This document shows positions 42,437 through 53,000 of a stretch of 64,000 nt of DNA, piece after piece (position 1 is the first letter of the stretch; the number at the start of each line of letters is the position of its first letter). Where the stretch lies: contig NC_090615.1 of the NCBI RefSeq assembly GCF_004359215.1, forward strand, positions 6,017,775 through 6,081,774, in the 5' to 3' direction. The position numbers were made by a program, and so were the translations under genes. The notes beneath the pieces were generated by a model that had not been told where the DNA came from, ran no database searches, and worked only from the letters and a program-made list of their open reading frames with translations. Source of the stretch: Bremia lactucae. Lineage: Eukaryota > Oomycota > Peronosporomycetes > Peronosporales > Peronosporaceae.

Positions 42437-43465
42437 ATGTGTATATATGCGGCGAAAATAATGCCTACGCGCACTTCTTGTGGGATGGCGTTCCCACTCA
42501 TTGATGCGCATTGTCACTTGCACGACAAGCAATTCAGGCCAAGCGGCACTTTATCAAACCACCAGGTCCTTACGGACGTACTCTTAAGAGCTCAAAACGC
42601 TCGTGTGAGTCACGTCGTGTCCTGCGCAACCCACGAAGAAGATTGGCGGGTCTTAGAGCAACTAATGGAGCAGCAAAGTCACAGAAAGTACTTGAGGATC
42701 CTAACAGCCTTTGGCATTCATCCATGGTGGGCTCAGAAGTGTACTTCCTCCAGTCTGCAACTACTTCGTAACATATTAATGCGCTATCCGGCTGCAAGTG
42801 TATACCATATAGGATTTGTCATTAGAACAATTGCAACTTTAAGTAACTTATAATTTATTTAATAGGTCGGGGAAATTGGCTTATGCAAGAGCGCAAGGGG
42901 ACAAAGCGTGCCCGTAAACGTGCAAGAAGAAGCCTTTCGAGCCCAACTTCTACTCGCAGCGGACTTAGAACGAGCGTGTGTGGTGCATTGTGTTGGCTAC
43001 TATGGCAAGTTGCTTGCGATCTTGCAAGAACTCGAGCTCGCGCGTGAAAAGTTGCCCCCGGTTCTTGTCTTGCATTCATTTGGCGGCTCGACAGATGTAA
43101 TGCAATCGTTTTTGAAGCTCCAAGGCATGAAAATTTTCATTTCGCTTAATGCAAAGCAACTAACGCACCCGACAATGAAGAAAGCAGTTGCATGCTGCAA
43201 AAACGTGCCATTAAAAGCGCTATTGCTTGAAACCGATGCACCATATCAAGCTCCTTTAATGAAACATGCTGAAAAAGTAGTAAATAGAAAAGACTTTTGT
43301 GGCGTGCCTTTATTGTGCCAAGAGGAGTCAGCGGGCGTAAATGAACCTTGTATGGTTCAGCTTGCGCTATTAAGCGCTGCGGAAATACGAGGGACTCCCC
43401 TTGATGTAGTGGCCGCTGCAGTTTATCAAAATAGTAAAGAAGCTTTCGGGATTACCACCATATAA
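42437..43465 (+). CDS. TatD-family metal-dependent deoxyribonuclease, two exons
   Basis: Exons 42437-42799 and 42866-43465, with a 66-bp phase-0 intron (GTATAC..AATAG), give 320 residues. All family metal ligands are present: LIDAHCHLHD (His25, His27), VGEIGL (Glu124, first residues of exon 2), VVHCVG (His162), LHSFGG (His191) and LLETDAP (Asp245). TatD enzymes are 3'-5' exonucleases and DNA end processors. It is divergently placed 82 bp from the Myb/SANT gene. The ATGs at 42461 or 42485 are also possible starts, since similarity begins at FPLIDAH. Confidence 0.9.
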
Positions 43466-43755
43466 AATAATTTAACAAAGTTAAGCTATGCAAGGTCGAA
43501 TTTATCGCAATAATGCAAACTATTAGTGTCATTACTACGTGTAATTACTGCACTAAAAGAATCGCGTAATTCTTAAATGAAATTACCGAGTACATAGGAA
43601 CGTCGGGCTTTGCGATCTTTAGAAGGAATTAATCCCGAAATTTTAAGCAGGTAGCAAGCAGCCAACATTTAATGAAAAACAATCTTAAAAGAATTGGAAG
43701 CAAGATCTCAACACGAAAGCAGTCATTCATAATCAAAACAAGACAATTGATAAAC

Positions 43756-44544
43756 ATGGTGTTTTTGTGGAAGCCTCTCCTCCTCCTCTTCTGCACGTCT
43801 CACACGCTTACCGCAATAAAAGCCAATGGTGCAAACCACACGTATATCCGTCCTTCTGGTCCTGACGTCTCTGGGTTTCCTCCGCCAAATTCCGCGTCAA
43901 ATCATCGCAGTCCCTGTCCCGCACTCAATTCCTTGGCCAATCATGCTTACCTGCCGCGTGATGGGAAATCGCTCACGCCACAGCTAATCCGTGACGCAGT
44001 GATAAACGTTTTCAATATCGATCCAGCGCTGGCGAAGCGCTTAACCAAAGCACTGCCGCCACAACTAACGCTAGCGGATCTAAGTGTCCACGGGCTCACT
44101 GAACACGACGCGTCGCTAGTACACGACGACGCGTGGTGTCACCACGATCCAGCTCAAATTAATTCGACGCTGGTGGATTTTTTAATTAGTACAAGCAAGA
44201 ATGGGGAATTGAGTAAACGAAGTCTAGCGATGGCAAGACGGGAGAGGGAAACGCAATGTAAGAAGGAGAATCCGACCTATACGCTGCCACTAAAAACACA
44301 AGCAGTGGCGTATGGAGAAGCTGCGCTTTTGTTGATTGCAATGGGGAACTATGAGTCCGAGACGATCACTGTGGAAACAATGAAATCGTTTCTCCTGCAA
44401 GAGAAGATTCCCAATACTTTCAAAAAAAGCAACAAGCCACTTACCACCGCAAAAGTGGTGTTTCTGTCTGCACAAATTCGATTATTGGCGTTGTTTGGGG
44501 CAGAGCTAGAGACGAGAAATGCTCGAGCTAGTGAAAGGGATTAG
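43756..44544 (+). CDS. Secreted heme-thiolate peroxidase, copy 1
   Basis: 262 residues from the ATG at 43756. The frame is open upstream to 43672, but the signal peptide VFLWKPLLLLFCTSHTLTA starts here. The mature part opens with SGPDVSGFPPPN, then the heme-ligand motif SPCPALNSLANHAYLPRDGK (Pro-Cys-Pro), LTLADLSVHG and EHDAS (Glu-His-Asp). This PCP/EHD pair is the signature of the chloroperoxidase/short unspecific-peroxygenase family, which oxidises substrates with H2O2 through a Cys-bound heme. The usual family length is about 230-260. Two paralogs follow in tandem. The catalytic type (halogenation, peroxygenation) cannot be told. Secretion suggests action in the apoplast or host interface. 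Confidence 0.88.
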   Translation: MVFLWKPLLLLFCTSHTLTAIKANGANHTYIRPSGPDVSGFPPPNSASNHRSPCPALNSLANHAYLPRDGKSLTPQLIRDAVINVFNIDPALAKRLTKALPPQLTLADLSVHGLTEHDASLVHDDAWCHHDPAQINSTLVDFLISTSKNGELSKRSLAMARRERETQCKKENPTYTLPLKTQAVAYGEAALLLIAMGNYESETITVETMKSFLLQEKIPNTFKKSNKPLTTAKVVFLSAQIRLLALFGAELETRNARASERD

Positions 44545-44734
44545 CACACGACGAGGTAGCGAGGAATCTTACATGCAACACAAACGTAAGTTTTCGGACT
44601 TCTTTTCGATTATTCGGGTTCTACTTTTTTATATTTTAAGAAAAATATAATTTCCAGCATCGATAACGTTCTTTTTTTTTCACTTGTAATGACACTATTA
44701 GGATGGGACATTATCCCCAGGTGGCTTGAATGGA

Positions 44735-45010
44735 TAAACTTCGGCCCATGGTAACTTCACCGACCAGATTCCTGGTCAAAACAATAAAGTAGTATCCTCT
44801 CTCCATTATCTTTGTCACGTACATGCACAAAACTTATTATCCACAATTAGCCCCATACGCCCAGCTCAAGCTTGTGATTGTGGACGTCGACAATACTTGC
44901 TTGCCCAATTCGCACAGCGAGACCACTTTCCTGCGCAGCCGAATAACGTACCGCCGTGTCAGCATCTGTCATTCCCGCTCCATTGGATGCTGTAACAGCC
45001 GTAGATTATT
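44735..45010 (+). pseudogene. Truncated copy of the TKL kinase gene 5' end
   Basis: GTAACTTCACCGACCAGATT recurs at 47161-47180 before the kinase gene. 44860-44960 encodes LKLVIVDVDNTCLPN and TTFLRSRI, matching SFVLVDVDNTFSPN and TTLLRNRT at 47311-47370. Similarity stops near 45000. It is a relic of the kinase 5' end left between peroxidase copies 1 and 2. Confidence 0.75.
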
Positions 45011-45200
45011 ACAATTGCATAAAAAACATCTGGAAGACGTGAAAAGTAGGACTTTGATTTCTTTAACGACGTCTTGAGCTTCTCAAACCTAAACAAGCAT
45101 CGAGCCACAAGCTTTGAGATCGCCAAGTCCGAACGACAACTTTTCAAAGAAAAACAATCGTCAAATACAATTCATAATTCAAAACGACCACTAAAAAGCA

Positions 45201-45956
45201 ATGGTGTCTCTAGCCTGGAAACCTTTATTCCTTCTCTCCTGCACGTCTCAAGCGCTTGCTGCAGAGGCAGTTGATGTTGTAAACCACGCGTACTTCCGTC
45301 CTTCCGGTTCTGACGTCTCTGGCTTTCCTCCGCCAAATGTTGCCCAAAATCATCGAGGCCCCTGTCCTGCACTCAATGCTTTGGCGAATCACGCTTATTT
45401 ACCTCGAGACGGGAAATTGCTCACCCCCCAATTAATACGTGATGCTGTAATAAATGTATTCAACCTTGATCAAGATCTGGCAGTCCGCTTAACGGGACGA
45501 CTGCCACAACAACTGACGCTCGCGGATTTAAGTGTTCACGGAAATCTCGAGCACGATGCGTCGCTATCACGCGATGACTCGTCGAGGCTTCACGATCCGG
45601 CTTATATAAATGCGACGCTCGTTGATTTTTTAAGTAGTAAAAGCGAGAATGGGGTATTGACGAAACGAAGTCTAGCGATCGCTCGACGAGAGAGAGAAGC
45701 GCAATCGAAGTTGGAGAATCCGAATTATTCGCTATCGTCGGATATGCAAATGATCGCGTATGGAGAGGCTACGCTTTTGCTAGTTGCAATGGGAAACTAT
45801 CAGACGGAAACGATTACTATTCAAGCGATGGAATCGTTTCTATTGCATGAGAAGATTCCGGATAATTTCAAGCAAAGCGATACTCCAATTACGCCGACAA
45901 AAGTGCTGACTGTGTCCGCAGAAATTCAAGCGCTGGCGACGACATCGGGGGCGTAG
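45201..45956 (+). CDS. Secreted heme-thiolate peroxidase, copy 2
   Basis: 251 residues. Signal peptide VSLAWKPLFLLSCTSQALA, then SGSDVSGFPPPN, GPCPALNALANHAYLPRDGK and EHDAS. Relative to copies 1 and 3 it is about 11 residues shorter at the C-terminus (ends IQALATTSGA) and more diverged in the middle (SRDDSSRLHDPAYIN). Codons after the stop still resemble the C-terminal tail of the others (TRNASAG in 45963-45983), so the stop at 45954-45956 looks like a recent shortening outside the catalytic core. Confidence 0.88.
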   Translation: MVSLAWKPLFLLSCTSQALAAEAVDVVNHAYFRPSGSDVSGFPPPNVAQNHRGPCPALNALANHAYLPRDGKLLTPQLIRDAVINVFNLDQDLAVRLTGRLPQQLTLADLSVHGNLEHDASLSRDDSSRLHDPAYINATLVDFLSSKSENGVLTKRSLAIARREREAQSKLENPNYSLSSDMQMIAYGEATLLLVAMGNYQTETITIQAMESFLLHEKIPDNFKQSDTPITPTKVLTVSAEIQALATTSGA

Positions 45957-46227
45957 TTGGACACGAGAAATGCAAGTGCGGGTAGAAGAGATGAAACATG
46001 CATGAAAGCGTAGCGATTTCTCGGAAGTAATTTTCAAAACATGACTTCGAGAACTTTTGGATGGTATTCCTTAGGTTAATATGTTATGAAATTGAAACTT
46101 GAGAATTTTTTTTTTTATGTTATTCCAGGGGATTTTTCCTACTAAAAAAAAAATACTGCGAGCGTCTGAAGTAAGATTTTAATTTTTACAAAGATATCCA
46201 GTCATCGATCTTCATTCAGAATTAAAA

Positions 46228-47016
46228 ATGGTATCTCGGTGGAAGCTACTGCTGGTCCTCCTCTCTTGCACGTCTCACGCGCTTATCGCAGAGGTAGCCA
46301 ATGCCGCGAACCACACATACTTCCGTCCTTCCGGTCCTGACGTCTCTGGTTTTCCTCCGCCAAATTCCGCGCCAAATCATCGCAGTCCCTGTCCTGCACT
46401 TAATTCCTTGGCAAATCACGCTTACCTCCCTCGCGACGGAAAATTACTCACCCCACAACTAATACATGACGCTGTGGTTAACGTTTTCCACATCGATTCG
46501 ACGCTGGCAGAGCGCTTTACCCATTCATTGCCGCCACAATTAACGCTAGCGGACTTAAGTGTTCACGGACTTATCGAACACGACGCGTCGTTAGTACACG
46601 ACGACGCGTGGTCTCATCACGATCCGGCATACATAAATTCGACATTATTTGATTGTTTAATCGCTCAAAGGAAGAATGGAATATTGAATAAACGTAGTCT
46701 TGCGATGGCACGACGAGAGAGGGAAAGGCAATGTAAAAAGGAGAATCCAACCTATGCGCTGCCAATAAAAACACAAGTGGCAGCGTATGGAGAGGCGGCG
46801 CTTTTGTTAATTGCCATGGGGAACTATGAGACGGAAACGATCACCGTGCAAGCAATGACCTCGTTTCTACTAGAGGAGAAGATTCCAGATGAGTTCAAGC
46901 GGAGTCCAAAGCCAATTACCACGGCCACCGTGTTGTTTGTGGCGGCACAAATTCGATTATTGGCGTTGTTATTGAAGGCCGAGGTTGACACAACAGATGC
47001 AAGTGCCGGTTTCTAA
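46228..47016 (+). CDS. Secreted heme-thiolate peroxidase, copy 3
   Basis: 262 residues. Signal peptide VSRWKLLLVLLSCTSHALIA, then SGPDVSGFPPPN, the heme-ligand Cys55 in SPCPALNSLANHAYLPRDGK, and Glu117-His118-Asp119. It is closest to copy 1 (shared VHDDAW, RRERERQCKKENPTY-type block and RLLAL end). The gene ends 252 bp before the kinase ATG, and both genes run in the same direction. Confidence 0.88.
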   Translation: MVSRWKLLLVLLSCTSHALIAEVANAANHTYFRPSGPDVSGFPPPNSAPNHRSPCPALNSLANHAYLPRDGKLLTPQLIHDAVVNVFHIDSTLAERFTHSLPPQLTLADLSVHGLIEHDASLVHDDAWSHHDPAYINSTLFDCLIAQRKNGILNKRSLAMARRERERQCKKENPTYALPIKTQVAAYGEAALLLIAMGNYETETITVQAMTSFLLEEKIPDEFKRSPKPITTATVLFVAAQIRLLALLLKAEVDTTDASAGF

Positions 47017-47268
47017 AAAGTAATAGGTCTGCAAGATAAAGCACTACACGCTTAGAAATAAGAAAAAAATACGTCCAGAATGGATTTTGCGTATTTAAAT
47101 TGAGTCCAATCGTTACCTTCCTAACCTGCTCTAAAAAAGGACGTACCCCTCTTGCCAACTGTTACTTCACCGACCAGATTCCTCCACCGTATCGTACCCT
47201 CCCATCTTGAGTCCCACTCCTCCAGTCACATGTACCAAACTTGACACGCAACACATTTTTGCAGTCTC

Positions 47269-49956
47269 ATGGTGTCCCCTGGACGCGTCGCTGTGTCACC
47301 AAACTCCAGCTTTGTGCTTGTTGACGTTGACAATACTTTCTCGCCCAATGAAACCACTTTGTTACGCAATCGCACGGCTCCATCTCACGTTTCGCCAGGT
47401 CCACGTCGACCGTACCCCCCACCCCCCACGGTCCGTAGTCATGACGACACTACTATGCGAAACGAGCACGAAAGACACGCAACGAATCGACTCGATTCGG
47501 TGAGCAATCTCTTTCCAATGCCTGGCAATAATAATGTCTTTACAACCTCGGCAAATATTTTACCCACACGAGAAGCCTCAATTCTCATTGATACGGACGT
47601 CCAACAAGCTGCCGCAGCGCAAGACGCAAGTCATCGTCTTCCGACTCAACAACCCACGCCTTCATCAGTCCTCCTGCCAATCACCACGGAATCAAAAGGA
47701 GAAGTCTATCTCCACAATCGCAATACGCATTCGACCAATCCTTCCAATCGTCAGGACATGCTGGAAAACGATCTCAGGGGGTTCTTATGTACCCCTCGTG
47801 ACTACGTACGTTCGCATCAAAGTATTCTCGCAGGGTTGCCACCCCTTCGTCCAGTCGAACGTAGTGCTCGATGTGCTCAACGTATTCGAAAGAGTGCCTC
47901 GTGGTTGTGGCGACAACTCCATCGATGGCAATTTCGACAAAATATAGCGTCCATCTGGAAACGGATGATGCCCAATTGGGACTCGTACGTTTTAATTGTC
48001 GTCTTTATCATGGCACTTGTGAGTATTCCACTCGCGGTGTTTGTGGCCAAAATCGTGTCCGATGCGACGCCACATCGCGTTCACTTGGTCGTTCAATGTG
48101 CGTTACCCGGTCGCACGGAATACTACACGGCTTCGACACTATATCTTGCTGGTGTACTCGTGCCAGCAATGAATAATCTCGTGATTCTAATCGTATCGCT
48201 TTGGATTGGATTCCTCTGTAGTCGAAGCCGTGCACGAATGTTACGTAGCAATCCCTGCAGTATTAGTTCCAATCTCAGTACGTTTTGTTTTTCAACAACA
48301 CCTTTTTTGTCATTGCGTTCATCGTTAACATGCTTGTGAGTAGAATCGGCCTTTATGCTGCCATGTTATGAAGGAATTTGGTACTTTATCGCGGCATTGT
48401 CAGCCATTGGATTGGTATTATATATGGTGAGTTTCCAAGCGTTCAAGAGCGATCAAGGCACAACGTACGTACCGCTCTCGGCCAAGAAAGACCCGACATA
48501 TCCATGTAGTCTCGTTACCATGCCTTCTGTCTGGATCTTACAACTCTTGCCCATGCTCATGGTCCAACGAAGTGTCTCGCAAGAAGCTGTATTACGTGCA
48601 ATTGGATACTCGGGGGCAGTCTGTATTGCCTTGGTGCTTTGTAACATGACCCTCTATAAAGTCGCCCGAACAATTGCCGATGCCATTGAAATGGTCATTT
48701 ACGTTTTATTGCTCGTATTTTATTTCTGGGCCAAGTTTGTTTTTCACGCACGAGCAACGTTTGATTTCTTCTTTGTGGTCGCTGTAATCACGTCCATGGC
48801 CAATATCTTGAGTGTCATTGTTGGAATTGCGCACATTGATGCCACGACAACGCCACCGGTAGTTCATTGTATTGCCATGGTCTTTGAAGCGCTTCTTGTC
48901 GTAGCAATTATGCTGTCCTTACGTGCCGATACGCGCTATTGGTTAGCCATTGATGATAATGCAGGATCCGGAGCGACAAAATCGTCCAGTGCCATGCGGC
49001 GATATCTCAATCTTCTCTCGGAACGTGGTATGATTACCAACTTTTCCACACGCACGTCGGTCTACGACGTGCATCATATGATTGAAGAACATCGTCATAA
49101 TGTCGTCGACTTTGCAGTCTTGGCCCTTGATTGTATCATTGCCCAAGGTGCGACTTCAGTCGTCATGCGAGGCACGCTTCGTCGGAGTACCCCTGTGCCC
49201 ATTGCGCTTAAAATCTACACGGATGTCCAAGTCACAAGCGAAGAAGTCCAGCGTTTTTCACGTGAAACCGCCTTGAACGTGCAATTATCGCATCCCAATG
49301 TTGTCCATTTCTACGGTCTATGTGTCGTACCACCGTCCATTTCATTGATTTTTGAATTTTGCGAATACGGGGCACTTGATGGCACGTTGCGTACAAGTCC
49401 CGAAATTTGGACTTTGGCAGCAAAACTGAAAGCGTGGCTGGATGCGTGTCGAGCAGTTGCGTATTTGCACAGCTTTTCGCCACCACTATTGCATCGAGAT
49501 ATCAAGACGGACAACTTTTTAATTGGACAAGATTTTTTACTGAAACTTGCGGATTTTGGAGAAGCAAATTTATTGCGACCACGAACGGATGGAACCATGA
49601 CAATTGCTGGCACAGTTGATTACATGGCGCCCGAGATGATTAAAGGAGGCAAGACGGCACGGTACGGCACGGCAGTGGATGTCTATAGTCTCATGATCAC
49701 GCTGTGGCAAATTATGGTCCCAAGTCGTAGCCCATGGGAAGACAAGTCGCATTTACAAGTCTACCGAGCAGTTGCACAAGGGGAACGACCGCCACTTCTT
49801 TCCATTATCCCAAAAGCTTGTGCCGACATCCTTGTAGCTGGCTGGGCCGCCAATCCAAATGAGCGCGTTGCAGTCGAGGATATTATTCCTGCTGTGCATC
49901 GGTTATGGTTGCTTGCAATGCACCAAAAGCCACTCAAGCGAACAAAAGGTTACTGA
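47269..49956 (+). CDS. Polytopic membrane TKL-type protein kinase, two exons
   Basis: Exons 47269-48277 and 48344-49956, with a 66-bp phase-1 intron (GTACGT..GAGTAG), give 873 residues. About 240 N-terminal residues are polar. Then come about seven or eight hydrophobic spans between residues 240 and 520: VLIVVFIMALVSIPLAVFV, LAGVLVPAMNNLVILIVSLW, IWYFIAALSAIGLVLYM, AVCIALVLCNM, VIYVLLLVFYFWAKFVF, FFFVVAVITSMANILSVIVG and FEALLVVAIMLSL. The C-terminal kinase has ALK with Lys626, HRDIKTDN with Asp722, DFG Asp740 and APE. It lacks a clear Gly-rich loop beyond GATSVVMRG. The kinase is of the tyrosine-kinase-like class. This resembles a 7TM receptor fused to a kinase, which fits the expanded oomycete TKL set. 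Span count and topology are by eye. Confidence 0.85.
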
Positions 49957-50048
49957 GCCGATGTCAACAAGAAACATTTTCTCTCGATCTTGTAACTTGT
50001 TCGGTCGTATTGAAAAAAACAAAACGTGGAAGGATCAAAACATTCGAA

Positions 50049-53000
50049 TCATAATTCGGTTAACGAACGAAGTGGCTCGTGTTCTTCGTTTATCTTATGA
50101 CGAGGCCGTCGTGTCGATATATTCTTCGTATGATGAGAAGAAGATACCAAAGCATCGTCTTGGATCGGTTTCTTTTTTTTCTTGAAAGTGCTTTTGTTTA
50201 ATTTTGTACCATTGTTTGCATGGGATTTTGAAACGATCGTTTGTTTTCGAATTGCCTTGTCTCGCTGAGCTTGTCGCTGCTTTGCTTGCAATCGTTTCTT
50301 GCGTTCTTTTTCTTGGATTTGCATCTGTTGCCAATCCATGTCAAAGGTTTCTGTTGTCACTTTTCCAAGCAATGCATTATCGTGGCCGGACACATTCACT
50401 TCAGCATCTTTGTCATTCCTATCGATTGACGCAGTACGTAATAATGGTATAAGAGATGATGTATACTTCCCAAGCTTTAGAGTCTCGTCGACGGAAGAGT
50501 CTTGAAAGGAATCTTGACGCTCTATCAACGCCAACTTTTTCGACATCTCGGTCGATTCGTTCACTCTTTTTACGTTCAATGAAGTTTGGATTTCAAAGCT
50601 GACATACTCGTCGTTAAAAGTCGTTAAATCGACTTGTTCATCGTCGCTATCTCGCTCCTGATCGGACTTGTTCATGTCCATTGATGAAGTCATTGACACG
50701 AAATCCACGTCATGAGACTTGTCAAAAATATCAAACCTATTTTCACCCGTAATATCGGTCGCATTTGCTTTTGTCGACTCCTTCACGTTGCTTGTTCTTG
50801 CCCATGGATTCATCACAGTGTCATTGCTTTCTTTAGATGGAATCCCTTCCAATTTACTAGACATTGACATCGTATCAATCAAGATGGAGGCTGGTGCCGT
50901 ATACAAATCATAATTATCTCGACTCGGTGTCGCGCTAGTAGTTGATACTTTAGGAGGCTTCATTGTAGTCACTGATGGAGACAAAGACTTTAAATCTTCA
51001 ACATCACTAGTAAAAGAATCCGCCGTCTTCTCTGTCACTATGTCAATAGATCGTTCGATCGTAGACGCGAAAGGATCTGACTCGTTCTGTGTCCGTTCTA
51101 AGAAAGTATTACGATCTTCCATGCAAGGTTCCGAGTTCGCATCCACAAGACGTAGCTCCACCTTTTTTTCCGTACTTTTATCATCACCTCCAGAAAATTC
51201 GGGCGTATTCGAACGAGATATGTGCCGTCGAGGTCTAGTCTTTCGCATCTTGGACCAATCAATTGTAAGCTCTTCTTCCTCATTTACTTCACCCACGTGT
51301 TGCGAATCTCCGTACGAAAAGCCACTGCTTGCAGCAGTGCTCAAAGAAGGTCGACTACTATCATCGTCAATTAACGACTTTGACAGCGCGTGAGTCAATA
51401 CGGCGCTTTCTTCTAATAAATCCTGCGAAGCGTCTACCTCGGGTGTATCGCTATAAACCTCGTTTTCATGACTGTCATCTCCTTCAAACAGCTTTGCTAC
51501 ATCGCGATCTTTTGAAAGATCAAACAAAGCATCAATTGAATCTTCGTCTTGCCCAAGCACCGACGTGGATTGAAAAACATCTTTTGAAAGCGACTGAATC
51601 CGCTTCTTTTCAAAGGGTGGCGACGTCCAGTTGGCATGCTTTTCCCTTCCCTTTTCACTTCCTTGAAATCGTGATGCTTGCTCTTTACGTCGTTCGTTAA
51701 GTGTCGTAAGCTCTGTGTCGCTATCAACACTCGGTATAAAACCTTTTATTTTTCGACTTGAACGACGTCTTGATGTAGGCCTCAGCTTTGTCTTTTTCAA
51801 AGAAATGTCTTCATCATCGTCGCTGGACTCGTTTTTGCTTGGTTCAGTAGCTTTTCCAGTCTGAAAGAGCGTTTCGTAGCTAATTGCGCCGCCAAGAGTA
51901 CTCTTCTCATTGTAATCATCGTCAAACAAATCTGCAAAGGAATCGACGCGCTTCTTCAGCTTCTTCTTGTAACTAAAAGGTTGTTGCGATTCTAAATTCA
52001 ATGAAGACGTGACGTCTCGATTCGGCTTGATATCTTCGTCACTACGACTGTCATCATTAAAGATGCTTTTGTTGTAAATAGTCGACTTTGTCGTATCATA
52101 CGTTCGCGCTTCATAAGTGCTACCCCCTTTTCGAACGCGAATTAATTGTTTTAACGCTGCTAACTCGTCTTCAAGAGAGCTGATTTTGTTCACAATAAGA
52201 TCCGCAACTTCCTCTTCAGTATCGACGGAATTAGGTGCGACTGGAAGATTTCTTAATACGACAGATGAGGCCTCGTTGTCGTGTTGAATACTATCATGCA
52301 AGTTCTTGCCATTAACAGCAAGCGGCGACGATATCTTGAACACTGTCGCTTCGTTTTCGTAGCGAGAAACAGCTCTGCTACGCAAATCTCGAGCTGCCAC
52401 GTATTTATTCATTGTCGAATCAAACACATATTCATTCGGTTCTTCAAACTCGGCAAAGAAATCGTCAACCGAGTCTTTCGTCATCGTCTTTGTGACAGTA
52501 GAATTACGATTCAAATCGTCCATAATAGTACCATGCGCAGTCAAAGGTAACAACGGCGTATCATTTAATTCACGATCGTCTTTGCGTGTCTTTTGAGGTT
52601 GAAAACTTGTTGGTACGGCGTATGTTATCGTCGGATTCGACTTGACATTACTAAGCGTAAAGTTTGCCTCTTTTAATTGCGATGAATCCTTTTGATCAAT
52701 AAGAAACGACATGGCTGCCCACCGTCGCCATGGTTCCACGCGATCATTCGTAGCTCGAGATATTACTTTTGGAGGTTGTGACTTGTCGAAATGCGTTGTA
52801 TCATCTCTTGCATTAAATGATCGTCGCTGGTCGACACTTGATTCTTTTTCGGCATTCAATACTGCATTTGTGTTCTCGCTACCACGAGCAGCCGCCCATT
52901 CCGTAGCACCATTTAAGCTTGTACGAACCCCAAAATGAGGATCACCAATCTTGCTGTGTTGAGGCGACTCAAAGAGATCATCAAAAGTTCCTCGACGCTG

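Noticed and set aside
47311..47340. DVDNT peptide in the kinase N-terminus as a HAD phosphatase motif
   Set aside because: Only the short DxDxT-like string matches; no further HAD motifs follow, and the surrounding region is polar and low in complexity.
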